29,323 nt of DNA from JAWPMV01 sp038527215 (GTDB lineage Bacteria; Bacteroidota; Bacteroidia; J057), in the NCBI GenBank assembly GCA_038527215.1, contig JBCBGC010000107.1, forward strand, positions 1 through 29,323. Direction: 5' to 3'. Below, piece after piece: positions 17,593 to 25,970 of this stretch. The notes below the pieces were generated by a model that did not search any database, was not told the origin of the DNA, and saw only the letters and a list, made by a program, of their open reading frames with translations. How positions within the stretch are numbered: the first letter of the stretch is position 1; each line of letters begins with the position of its first letter. Made by a program: the position numbers and the translations under genes.

Positions 17593-17624
17593 TTTTGTAA
17601 TTTAAAATAAAGGATTACCTTTTG
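17593..17624 (+). promoter_or_regulatory. Bacteroidota-type promoter of the TPR-CHAT gene
   Basis: TTTTG at 17593-17597 is followed after 18 bases by TACCTTTTG at 17616-17624. This fits the -33 TTG and a -7 TAnnTTTG-like element with one extra base. A transcript starting near 17632 would put the ATG at 17665 after a leader of about 30 bases. Confidence 0.55.
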
Positions 17625-17664
17625 TCCAACAGCCACACAGCCCTTGGATAGCTACGCGACTTCT

Positions 17665-20600
17665 ATGATCAATCTCCGGGCCACTTGCTCCCTGCTCATT
17701 TCTTTCCTCCTCATTCCTACTTTTCTTCCTGCTCAATCCGCTGATACCCTGCTGGCACACCAGTATTTCCAGACGGCTGATTCCCTCAATGCCAACGGCA
17801 GACGGGACAGTGCCATCATGGTCTTTGGCCAGGCTGCAGAGGCCTATAAGGCCCAGGGCCAATGGGACGCCTTTCACCGGGCGATCTTTCGCCAAACCAA
17901 AGCCTGTAACCTGAGTGGACAAGTCGCCCAGGGTTTGCAAGTGCTGTTACCGGTGATGAAAGAAGCAGAGGAAGCAGAGATGGACCAAAGTGTGTCCTTT
18001 GGCATGTGTGTCGCTGAATTGGGCTTAGCCTATACCATGATTGGCCAATTTGATTCAGCAGAAAAAAAGATTGATCAGGCCCTGGCTTTGATACAGGGAA
18101 AATTGGGACCTAAACACCGGGAAGTAGGCCTGGTTTTAAACAAAAAGGCTTATAGTCACCTTTTACGAGCTCAATTTCCCCAGGCTACCCGCTACTATGA
18201 AGCAGCCATTGAGGCCGGAGAACCCAAAAGTCGGGAAGACTCTTCAAGTTGGGTAAAGCATTATCTCGGGCTGGCCGCCATTCAGTTTTACCTGAGTGAT
18301 TATGATGGCGCTTTGGCCAGTAACCGAAAATGTGTGGAGGTATGGGAGCGGATTTATGGTCCGGAAAATGAGCGGATTGCCTCAGCGCTGATCAACATCG
18401 GTAATTGTTATAAAGAGAAGGGAAATTTTGCCCTGGCACTGCCGCAGTTTGAGCGGGCTCAGCGGATCTTTCAGGCCCGAAACGCTGCCCCGGATAATGC
18501 CCAGGCCCTTTGTTATCACAACCTGGGGAGTTGCTATGTGGCCATGGATGATTACGGGAGAGCCCGGGATGCTTATCTAAAGGCGCTGGATATTTTCCAA
18601 AACGTACTCAAATCCCAACATCCTCAGGTGGCCATTACCATGGAAGGACTGGCCATTGCTGAAGGTCAGCTTGGCGACCGGGCCACCAGCCTGCGCTATA
18701 CCCAGGCCGCCCTTGCCCATAAAATCAAATCTCTCGGCCCGGATCATCCTTCCGTGGCTGTTACCTTGAACAACCTATCCAGTACCTATTTCGAACTAGA
18801 CAGTTTCTCGCAGGCCAAACAGACCATGAAACAAGCCCTGGCCATCATGGAAAGCCGCGAAAACCGCACCAACGAGCTTCCCTCTTCCTATATGAGCATG
18901 GCGGGTTTGGTCAGAGAAATGGGGGAAACTGATTCCGCCCAATATTGGATGGCGCGGGCCGGAGAGGCTATACAGGCTATGCCCAAGGGAAAGAACCGGA
19001 TTCAGGTGGAATACCTCCTGAGCGTAGCAGAGCAAGACCGTCACCTTGGACGGGATGAGCAGGCCGCGGAAAAGGTTGTGGCTATATGGAAAGAGTTGAA
19101 GGAAGGCTATGGATTTTCGGGAAAAATGGAAGAAGGGATTCCCGGCTTACTGGTACTGCGAGCCATGGATCATGAGGTGCGGGTGATGGGCAAAAAGGAA
19201 GCATGGGAAACCGCCCATGAAAAAAGCCAGGAAGCGGCTGCTTTTGGGTTGGCCGTCCGAGACGCCAGCCTGGATCAGACGGCTAAAAATAAAGTAGGAC
19301 AACGCCTTTCCGGTATGCTAAAGCGAGGCCAGGACTATGCCTATTTGGCCTATCAAGCTAAACAGGCCCCCAGCATCCTGGAGGAAGCTTACAGCCTCAG
19401 CCAACAAAGCAAGGCGGGCCAACTCAATCAGAGTTTACGCGGGGTAGCGGCTCGTTCCCGCATGGGCTTGCCAGCCTCTCTGGTTGAAAAGGAACAGGCA
19501 CTCAAAGCCGAGATCGGGTTTTGGGAAAAAAAGGTCTTCGAAGCCCGGCAGAAGGTGGCGCAGGATGATTCTCTGCTCCTCAGTCAGCGGGCCAGGCTCA
19601 GCGCCTTACGCAGCGAATATGAGACGCATAAACAATCCCTGAAGGATGATTATCCTGCTTATTTTCAGCTGGTATACGAAGCTGCTTCTCTCCGTCCGGA
19701 GGAAGCCAAGGACATGGCAGCTCGCTCCCAAACCGCCATCGTGGAATATAGTCTGGGTGAACAGGCGGCTTACGCCTTTGTGGCTACGGCTGATACTTTT
19801 GCCTATGTCCAATTGCCCGGTCAGGTAAGTGAGCTACCGGCCCTGGTCTCTGGCATGCTAGGGGAATTTGGGCAACAGGGAGGGGCAGCTGTACCTACGG
19901 CGGCGGCTGAAGCTGCACCCGCTTACGCTTATCGTTTGTATGAAATGCTGTGGGCTCCCCTTGCGCCACTGTTGACCGACTATGAGCGGGTAGGCATTAT
20001 CCCAGACGGCTTGTTAGGCTACGTGCCCTTTGATGCCTTGCCTGCCAACCCACAAGGCAGGCCTTATTTGCTCGAGCAGCATGCTATTTCTTATGCCTAT
20101 TCCGTCTTAGGCTGGCAGGAAAGTTTGGGACAAAAAGCCCGTTCGGCAGACCTCCTGGCTTTTGCGCCTGATTTCGATGCTGCCTGGACTTCCGGCGAAA
20201 ATTATTTTGCGGAAGCCCGCGCCAATCTGGGACCCTTGCTGCACAGTGAGGCGGAAATTGATCGCCTACAGGAAATCTGGGGCGGCGCGCTCCGAAAAGG
20301 GGCAGCCGCTTCCGAAAAGATGTTTAAAGACCTAGCTGGAGCATACGGCATTCTCCATCTATCTAGTCATGCCCTGGTCGAAAACCAGAATCCTATGTAT
20401 TCCCGCATCCTGTTTACGCCTGGGGCGGACAGCCTGGAGGACGGGGCTTTGGAAGTAGCTGAACTCTTCAATATGCAGTTACAGGCTGATATGGTGGTCC
20501 TCAGTGCCTGTGAAACTGGGGTAGGGGAGGTATATGAAGCAGAAGGCATCATCAGCCTGGCCCGGGGCTTTTCCTATGCTGGCGCCCAAAGCATCATCAC

Positions 20601-20916
20601 CAGCCTCTGGCAGGTAAACGATGCGGCGACCGCTGACCTGATGGGGCGCTTTTACAGCCATCTCCGCCAGGGATTGCCCAAAGATCAGGCCTTGCGTCAG
20701 GCCAAGCTCGATTACCTTCATGAGGCTGATGCCTTGCATCGTCATCCCTATTATTGGGCTGCCTTTGTGCCCTTGGGCAACATGGCCCCCCTCGATCCCA
20801 AAGGGCCCCGCCTACACCTGGCGCTAGGCCTCGTCCTGATTGCCATCGGTCTTTTCGGCGCCAGTTGGTGGCGCTACCGCCACGAAGGGGAACACATCCC
20901 CGGCAGTCACCCGTAA
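17665..20916 (+). CDS. TPR-CHAT caspase-like protease, exported and membrane-anchored
   Basis: I choose the ATG at 17665 (1083 residues). It begins a good signal peptide (MINLRATCSLLISFLLIPTF) and sits at a proper distance from the promoter; a TTG at 17644 would add seven residues. About nine TPR units (residues 25-400) are followed by a helical region (400-640) and a CHAT domain (about 690-1030). The CHAT dyad is intact: H902 in HLSSHA and C949 in LSACETG, the clan CD caspase/separase arrangement. A hydrophobic helix (LALGLVLIAIGLFGASWW) near the C-terminus is followed by RYRHEGE, so the predicted topology puts TPR and CHAT in the periplasm with a short cytoplasmic tail. CHAT proteases cleave partner proteins in regulated-death and signalling systems; the substrate here is unknown. 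The last codons and stop lie in the palindrome mosaic. Confidence 0.92.
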   Translation: MINLRATCSLLISFLLIPTFLPAQSADTLLAHQYFQTADSLNANGRRDSAIMVFGQAAEAYKAQGQWDAFHRAIFRQTKACNLSGQVAQGLQVLLPVMKEAEEAEMDQSVSFGMCVAELGLAYTMIGQFDSAEKKIDQALALIQGKLGPKHREVGLVLNKKAYSHLLRAQFPQATRYYEAAIEAGEPKSREDSSSWVKHYLGLAAIQFYLSDYDGALASNRKCVEVWERIYGPENERIASALINIGNCYKEKGNFALALPQFERAQRIFQARNAAPDNAQALCYHNLGSCYVAMDDYGRARDAYLKALDIFQNVLKSQHPQVAITMEGLAIAEGQLGDRATSLRYTQAALAHKIKSLGPDHPSVAVTLNNLSSTYFELDSFSQAKQTMKQALAIMESRENRTNELPSSYMSMAGLVREMGETDSAQYWMARAGEAIQAMPKGKNRIQVEYLLSVAEQDRHLGRDEQAAEKVVAIWKELKEGYGFSGKMEEGIPGLLVLRAMDHEVRVMGKKEAWETAHEKSQEAAAFGLAVRDASLDQTAKNKVGQRLSGMLKRGQDYAYLAYQAKQAPSILEEAYSLSQQSKAGQLNQSLRGVAARSRMGLPASLVEKEQALKAEIGFWEKKVFEARQKVAQDDSLLLSQRARLSALRSEYETHKQSLKDDYPAYFQLVYEAASLRPEEAKDMAARSQTAIVEYSLGEQAAYAFVATADTFAYVQLPGQVSELPALVSGMLGEFGQQGGAAVPTAAAEAAPAYAYRLYEMLWAPLAPLLTDYERVGIIPDGLLGYVPFDALPANPQGRPYLLEQHAISYAYSVLGWQESLGQKARSADLLAFAPDFDAAWTSGENYFAEARANLGPLLHSEAEIDRLQEIWGGALRKGAAASEKMFKDLAGAYGILHLSSHALVENQNPMYSRILFTPGADSLEDGALEVAELFNMQLQADMVVLSACETGVGEVYEAEGIISLARGFSYAGAQSIITSLWQVNDAATADLMGRFYSHLRQGLPKDQALRQAKLDYLHEADALHRHPYYWAAFVPLGNMAPLDPKGPRLHLALGLVLIAIGLFGASWWRYRHEGEHIPGSHP

Positions 20917-21560
20917 CACCGGCTTCCAGCCGGTCACCGCGTCACCGCCGCGGATATCATCCGCGGCCTGTCGCCATCCCGCGGAATCATTTCCGCCTGG
21001 GCGTAGCCACAGCTTGCAGCTGTGGACGATCTATTCAGCGATTGCTGAACCCTTCCCCGCAGCTGCAAGCTGCGGCTACCGCAATCCTGCGGTGATGCTG
21101 TCCCACCGAATCACCCCGTAACACCGGCTTCCAGCCGGTCACCGCGTCACTGCCGCGGATATCAACCGCGGCCCAGGGCAATCCAGCGGACACACGCCCG
21201 CCTTGGCAGGACCCTTTCCCGCAGCTGCAAGCTGCGGCTACCGCAATCCTGCGGCGATGCTGTCCCACCGAATCACCCCGTAACACCGGCTTCCAGCCGG
21301 TCACCGCGTCACTGCCGCGGATATCAACCGCGNNNNNNNNNNNNNNNNNNNNNNNNNNNNNNNNNNNNNNNNNNNNNNNNNNNNNNNNNNNNNNNNNNNN
21401 NNNNNNNNNNNNNNNNNNNNNNNNNNNNNNNGGCCCAGGGCAACCATTTCCGCTTGGGCGTAGCCACAGCTTGCAGCTGTGGACGATCTATTCAGCGCCA
21501 GCAGGACCCTTCCCCGCAGCTGCAAGCTGCGGCTACGGTGTCCCACCGAACCCTACCGCG
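20911..21560. repeat. Mosaic of short palindromes (right array)
   Basis: Perfect inverted repeats follow one another: CCGGCT-TCC-AGCCGG (20919-20933), GCCGCGGAT-ATC-ATCCGCGGC (20947-20967), CCACAGCT-TGC-AGCTGTGG (21007-21025), TTCAGC-GATT-GCTGAA (21034-21049), CCGCAGCT-GCA-AGCTGCGG (21057-21075) and CCGCA-ATCC-TGCGG (21079-21092). Larger units start at TAACACCGG at 20914, 21119 and 21281 (spacing 205 and 162 bases). Units differ by having or lacking whole hairpins, so modules seem to be gained and lost as blocks. The array is interrupted by 99 N. Peptides read from it (TGFQPV / TGWKPV type) are by-products, not genes. Confidence 0.88.
21333..21431. other. Assembly gap (99 N) inside the repeat array
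   Basis: The gap falls in the middle of a repeat module. Left and right flanks would join as in the intact copy at 21163-21179 with a one-base overlap (ACCGCG then GGCCCAGGG). The N-run is probably a placeholder, and the true sequence could be anything from nothing to more repeat units. Confidence 0.95.
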
Positions 21561-21600
21561 GCAACAGCCACCCCGCAGCAATATCCCCGCCCCAACAAAA

Positions 21601-21626
21601 AAAGGCTGCCCCGGGAGGCAGCCTTT
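21601..21626 (-). terminator. Terminator of the DUF4412 gene
   Basis: The ten-base stem AAAGGCTGCC (21601-21610) pairs with GGCAGCCTTT (21617-21626) around CCGGGA. The A-rich plus-strand flank (21594-21600) gives a T-tract on the minus strand. It lies 21 bases beyond the stop at 21648. Confidence 0.88.
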
Positions 21627-21647
21627 CCATTATATCTTTCGGCTAGC

Positions 21648-22625
21648 TTAATCCCTCCGCAACATGCTGGAAACATCCTGCACCTCGTATCCTGAGAGAG
21701 AGAAAATTTCCGCCGGCACACTGCCTTTCTTAAATTCTTTGATCTGGTAGGAGGTCTTTTGCTTACCTTTTTTGTCCGTAAAGTGAGACTCCATGGGGAA
21801 CCCACCGAGAGAATATACATTGTTGTACTGGCCGGAAGGGGCGGCGGAACCTGAACCAGAGGCTTGGACGTTGATGAAGCTCAGCATTTCTGCCATGTTC
21901 AGGTCTGTTCCATTGGTAATCCAGACCAAGGTGGTACCTTCTTCATTTTCCACTTTATACTCCTTACAGAGGTATCCGTGGATGGTTTTGGAGCGCCCCG
22001 TAGCCTGAACATTGGCGCTTTCGGTGGAGTATTGCTCGGTGCTTTGCGCATCGGTATTCACCTTTACCCCGATTTTTATCATGGGCAGGATCATGGCGGT
22101 TTTGTTGCCGTCTTCGTCGATGATTTTGTTGATCATTTTACGCTTGCCGCGATCCATGATCATGGTGATCTGCTCGTCTTCCCCAGGCTGTTGAGGCTTC
22201 ATGGCAAAACGGTAGGTGTCCATGTAGTAGCTGATGGTCGAGGGGGAGTCTTTTTCTTCCTTACCATTTTTGTAAGAGCGATATTCCATGGTATAGTACC
22301 CAATGAATTCGCTAGGCTTGACATCTGCCGGAGCCGTGTCGTCAGCCCCAATGGTGATATTGACTTCATCGCCATGGTTTTTGACCTTGACATTGACTTC
22401 CTGCTTGCGGGTACTGTCAGCAGTGCCTTCTTTGCTGTCGCCGCTCAGGATTTTGTCCAGGGCGTCGTCGATTTTTTCGTCTACCTTTTCCTCAACTTTC
22501 CGATCAATCCGTTCGTTCAGCTTGCGCTTGATGCGGTTACGGATGGATTGGGCAGCGAGGTCGTGTGTAGGGAGGATAAAAAGGGCCATCAGCCCCAGGA
22601 TGATAAAATTGCGCATAAGTAGCAT
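21648..22625 (-). CDS. DUF4412 domain protein, exported
   Basis: This 325-residue protein has a signal peptide ending around AAQ26. A highly charged helical segment follows (about 27-62: repeated RxxRKVEEKVDEKIDD pattern), suggesting a coiled coil or a charged anchor. The DUF4412 region spans about 105-320, with YTMEYRSYKNG, the ITMIMDRGKRKMI block and the C-terminal IKEFKKGSVPAEIFSLSGYEV typical of the family. DUF4412 proteins are common in Bacteroidota; their role is not established. The start could also be M4 (22616). It is monocistronic, with a strong terminator downstream. The spacer to leuS (251 bases) shows only the leuS terminator and no clear promoter match. Confidence 0.8.
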   Translation of the reverse strand: MLLMRNFIILGLMALFILPTHDLAAQSIRNRIKRKLNERIDRKVEEKVDEKIDDALDKILSGDSKEGTADSTRKQEVNVKVKNHGDEVNITIGADDTAPADVKPSEFIGYYTMEYRSYKNGKEEKDSPSTISYYMDTYRFAMKPQQPGEDEQITMIMDRGKRKMINKIIDEDGNKTAMILPMIKIGVKVNTDAQSTEQYSTESANVQATGRSKTIHGYLCKEYKVENEEGTTLVWITNGTDLNMAEMLSFINVQASGSGSAAPSGQYNNVYSLGGFPMESHFTDKKGKQKTSYQIKEFKKGSVPAEIFSLSGYEVQDVSSMLRRD

Positions 22626-22816
22626 GTTCTAAGCGTTGATTCTGTAATAAAATAATCCTTCTTTGGCTATTTTGAAAGATGGAATATCTTTTTGGCTTGG
22701 CCACTGACCGTTTCAGGGCCTTACCATTACTGAGTGTAAGCCAGGAGAAAAAGGTAAACAGGGAAGGGGAATTTTTTTGTAATCCGCATGAACGCAGGAA
22801 TTCTAGAATAGAAAAA

Positions 22817-22842
22817 GCCCCATCCCGAAGCCGGGATGGGGC
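22817..22842 (-). terminator. Terminator of leuS
   Basis: The 11-base stem GCCCCATCCCG (22817-22827) pairs with CGGGATGGGGC (22832-22842) around AAGC. The plus-strand A-run 22812-22816 reads as T5 on the minus strand. It lies 35 bases beyond the leuS stop. Confidence 0.9.
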
Positions 22843-22876
22843 GAATAGTTTACCTATTTTTTCGAAGTCCTAAACT

Positions 22877-25651
22877 CTACACCACAATATTGATGATGCG
22901 GCCGGGTACTACGATTACTTTCTTAGGACTTTTGCCATCCAACCATTGCTGGACTACTTCGTTGCCCAAAGCGATTTCCTCGGTCTGGGCTTTATCCGCC
23001 TGGGCGGGGATACCGATCTTGGTGCGCACCTTGCCGTTGATCTGTACGGGGTAGGTGATTTCATCCTCGACCAAATATTTCTCTTCCCACTGGGGGAAGC
23101 TAGCGGTCAAGATGCTGCCCTCGTGTCCCAAACGCTGCCACATTTCCTCTCCGAAATGGGGCGCAAAAGAAGACAAGATAATCGCGAAAGGCTCCAACAA
23201 GGTCCGCTTATGGCTTTTCATGCGGGTCATCTCCTTGGTAAAGACCATGAAGGCCGGCACACAGACGTTGAAGGCCAATCGGTCAATGCCCTCTTCCACC
23301 TTTTTGATGGTTTCGTGCAACAACTTCATTTCCTCCTTGGTGGGCTCTTCGTCGGTGATGATGCTTTGCTCATCCTCGCCTACAAATAAGTTGTAAGCTC
23401 GCTTCAAGAAGGTGTGCACCCCGCTGATGCCCTCGGTATTCCAGGGCTTGGCATCGGTGATGGGGCCTAAGAACATTTCGTATAAACGCAAGGTGTCCGC
23501 GCCCATATCTTCACAGATTTGCTGTGGGTCTACGGTATTATAGTAGGACTTGGACATCTTCTCCACCTGCTGGAAGGTTTTGAATTCTCCTGCTTCATTG
23601 GTTTTGAACTGGGCTTCTGATTCCTTGGTCCAGGTTTTGAAGCCTGCGGTATCCATGACCCCGTTTTGTACCAAATTGATATCGGTGCGAATATGGCTGT
23701 ACTGATCTTCGTTGGCGTCATTCACCAAATCAGCTGAAACGTATTCGTTGGTTTCTTTATCCCGATACATCACCTCAGACACGCCTTGAATCATACCCTG
23801 GTTGACCAAGCGATTAAAAGGCTCGTCCACGTCCAATTCGCCGATGTCAAACAAAAATTTGGTCCAGAAGCGGGAGTAGAACAAATGACCTACGGCATGC
23901 TCGGTGCCGCCCACATACATATCTACCGGCATCCAGTAGTTGACCACTTCTTTGTCGGCAAAGGCCTGCTCATTGAACATATCTGGATAGCGCAAAAAGT
24001 ACCAGCTGGAACCTGCCCAGTTAGGCATGGTGTTCAAGTCGCGGGGAAAGCCGTCAGGGTGATTTCTCCACTCGGTGGCACGGCCCAAAGGCGGCTCTCC
24101 GGTAGCGGAAGGCTTATATTCGTCAATTTCGGGCAACTCCAAAGGCAATTCGGAAGGGTCGATGCCCCGGGCGATGCCGTTCTCATAGACAATCGGGGTA
24201 GGCTCACCCCAATAACGCTGGCGCGACCAGATCACGTCCCGCTGCCGGAAGGTGATTTTCCTTTCACCTATGCCCATCTCTTCTAAGCGGTCGATGATAG
24301 CAGTAATCGCATCCGAGGCTTTCATGCCATTCAAGAAGTCGGACTGCACCATGATGCCGTCCTTGGAAACAAAGGCTTCTTTAGAAATATCTCCCCCTGA
24401 AATGACTTCTATGATATCAATCCCAAACTTATGGGCAAATTCATAGTCTCGTTCGTCATGGGCAGGTACGGCCATGATGGCCCCGGTCCCATAGGTGATG
24501 ACAACATAATCTGCGATCCAGATCGGCAATTTCTTGCCGGTCATGGGGTGGATGGCGTGGCCTCCAGTAAAGACCCCGGTTTTGGTGGTATCGGCAATCC
24601 GATCCCGCTCAGAGCGGTTTTGCGCCCACTCTACATATTTTTCTACTTCGGCCCGCTGAGCATCGGTGGTGATTTTTTCTACCAACCTATGCTCTGGCGC
24701 GACCACCATAAAGGTGTTGCCATACAAAGTGTCTGGGCGGGTGGTGAAGACTTCAATTTTGTCGTCCACGCCATCCACATCATAGACAATGGTGGCTCCT
24801 TCAGAACGTCCGATCCAGTTGGTCTGCATGGTCTTCATGGCGTCCGACCAATCCAAGTCCTGCAAGCTGTTCAATAAGCGGTCAGAATAGGCGGTGATGC
24901 GCAAAAACCACTGGTTCATCATGCGCTTCTCAACGGGATGGCCCCCGCGCTCGGAACGTCCGTCTTTCACGTCCGCGTCGGCCAAGACGGTTCCCAAAGC
25001 CGGGCACCAGTTGACACTGGCCTTGGCATTGTAGGCGATGCGGTAGTTCATCAAAACTTCAGCCTGCGCTTTGTCGTCCATGGCCTGCCATTCGGCAGCG
25101 GTGAATTTACCTTTCTGGGTAGAGGCGGCTTGTATATCTGCGTTTCCTTCCGCAGCAAAGGTGTCGATCAATTCCTGGATGGGGCGCGCTTTTTCGGCGC
25201 TTTTGTCATACCAGTGATCAAACATCTTCAAGAAAATCCACTGAGTCCACTTATAATAGCTGGGATCACAGGTGGCCAAAGCGGTATCCGGATCATGGTG
25301 CAAGCCCATCATCTCCATTTGCGTCAAAAACCGCTTGATGTTCTTCTGGGTGATTTCGGCCGGGTGAATGCCGGTCTTGATGGCGTATTGTTCGGCAGGC
25401 AAACCAAAGGCGTCAAACCCCATAGGGTGTAACACATTAAAACCTTTGTTGCGCTTATACCGGGTAATGATATCGGTGGCGATGTATCCCAGCGGATGCC
25501 CTACGTGCAAACCTGCTCCCGATGGATAAGGGAACATGTCCATAATGTAGTACTTGGGTTTGCTAGAGCGTTTTTCAGCAACAAAAGTCCGGTGTTCTTT
25601 CCAGTACTGTTGCCATTTTTTTTCGATCTGCTGGAAATCGTAAGTTCCCAT
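22877..25651 (-). CDS. leuS: Leucyl-tRNA synthetase
   Basis: This class I synthetase charges tRNA-Leu. In 924 residues it shows the HIGH-type motif HVGH (49-52) and the KMSKS loop (698-702). The CP1 editing domain carries GTGAIMAVPAHDERD, including the conserved Asp used in hydrolysing mischarged tRNA. The C-terminal domain ends in VQINGKVRTKIGIPA and KKVIVVPGRIINIVV. It is about 60 residues longer than the E. coli enzyme. The extra length lies mainly near 165-200 and just before KMSKS (roughly 620-690), as is usual in Bacteroidota. It is transcribed alone from the 25652-25970 spacer, and I see no T-box-like leader. Confidence 0.97.
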   Translation of the reverse strand: MGTYDFQQIEKKWQQYWKEHRTFVAEKRSSKPKYYIMDMFPYPSGAGLHVGHPLGYIATDIITRYKRNKGFNVLHPMGFDAFGLPAEQYAIKTGIHPAEITQKNIKRFLTQMEMMGLHHDPDTALATCDPSYYKWTQWIFLKMFDHWYDKSAEKARPIQELIDTFAAEGNADIQAASTQKGKFTAAEWQAMDDKAQAEVLMNYRIAYNAKASVNWCPALGTVLADADVKDGRSERGGHPVEKRMMNQWFLRITAYSDRLLNSLQDLDWSDAMKTMQTNWIGRSEGATIVYDVDGVDDKIEVFTTRPDTLYGNTFMVVAPEHRLVEKITTDAQRAEVEKYVEWAQNRSERDRIADTTKTGVFTGGHAIHPMTGKKLPIWIADYVVITYGTGAIMAVPAHDERDYEFAHKFGIDIIEVISGGDISKEAFVSKDGIMVQSDFLNGMKASDAITAIIDRLEEMGIGERKITFRQRDVIWSRQRYWGEPTPIVYENGIARGIDPSELPLELPEIDEYKPSATGEPPLGRATEWRNHPDGFPRDLNTMPNWAGSSWYFLRYPDMFNEQAFADKEVVNYWMPVDMYVGGTEHAVGHLFYSRFWTKFLFDIGELDVDEPFNRLVNQGMIQGVSEVMYRDKETNEYVSADLVNDANEDQYSHIRTDINLVQNGVMDTAGFKTWTKESEAQFKTNEAGEFKTFQQVEKMSKSYYNTVDPQQICEDMGADTLRLYEMFLGPITDAKPWNTEGISGVHTFLKRAYNLFVGEDEQSIITDEEPTKEEMKLLHETIKKVEEGIDRLAFNVCVPAFMVFTKEMTRMKSHKRTLLEPFAIILSSFAPHFGEEMWQRLGHEGSILTASFPQWEEKYLVEDEITYPVQINGKVRTKIGIPAQADKAQTEEIALGNEVVQQWLDGKSPKKVIVVPGRIINIVV

Positions 25652-25970
25652 GATAATGTTGTCGTTGGAGAAAAGTCGCTTGATATATGAGCTTAGGGTT
25701 AAAGCGGCTTTTCAGAAAATGGTCAAAGATTACTACGAGCGTACAAATAACGTGCGATAAGGGCGAAATTGTTACAAAAACCTCCGTTGAATCCGGTGTA
25801 TTTTTGTCTGAATCTTACCCCCGCCTACACGGGAAATTCCGTAGGCTGGTTGTTTGGCCAGCGAAGTTAGCGCAATTCGTTGGAATTAGCTAGTCAGGAC
25901 AAAATGGCTAAAATGGAAATAGGTTTTTCCTTGATTTTCTTTATCTTTTGCCCTTCGAAAATCCTTAACA
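25652..25970. other. Divergent intergenic region between leuS and the amidase gene
   Basis: These 319 bases hold no gene I can support. On the plus strand TATCTTTTG at 25942-25950 resembles a -7 element for the amidase gene but lacks a good -33 partner. On the minus strand TAATCTTTG (25732-25724) could serve leuS, again without a clear -33. An imperfect hairpin (CCTACACGG / CCGTAGG, near 25825-25846) lies in the middle; it is not a tRNA. Confidence 0.45.

Noticed and set aside
17644..17664. Upstream TTG start for the TPR-CHAT gene
   Set aside because: It adds polar residues in front of a well-formed signal peptide and leaves a leader of only about 12 bases after the promoter. The ATG at 17665 fits better.
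1..21560. The repeat arrays as CRISPR loci
   Set aside because: The repeats are not regularly spaced, there are no unique spacers of constant length, and no cas genes are present in the window.
20754..21695. Open frames of 65-113 codons across the right array and the N gap
   Set aside because: Same repeat-derived peptides; one frame even crosses the N-run. No evidence of coding.
25687..25893. 68-codon open frame in the leuS-amidase spacer
   Set aside because: Basic, unlike any family I know, with no promoter or leader support; probably chance.
25820..25900. Possible tRNA or small structured RNA in the leuS-amidase spacer
   Set aside because: Only imperfect, unconnected hairpins; no cloverleaf, no TTCGAATC-type T-loop in place.
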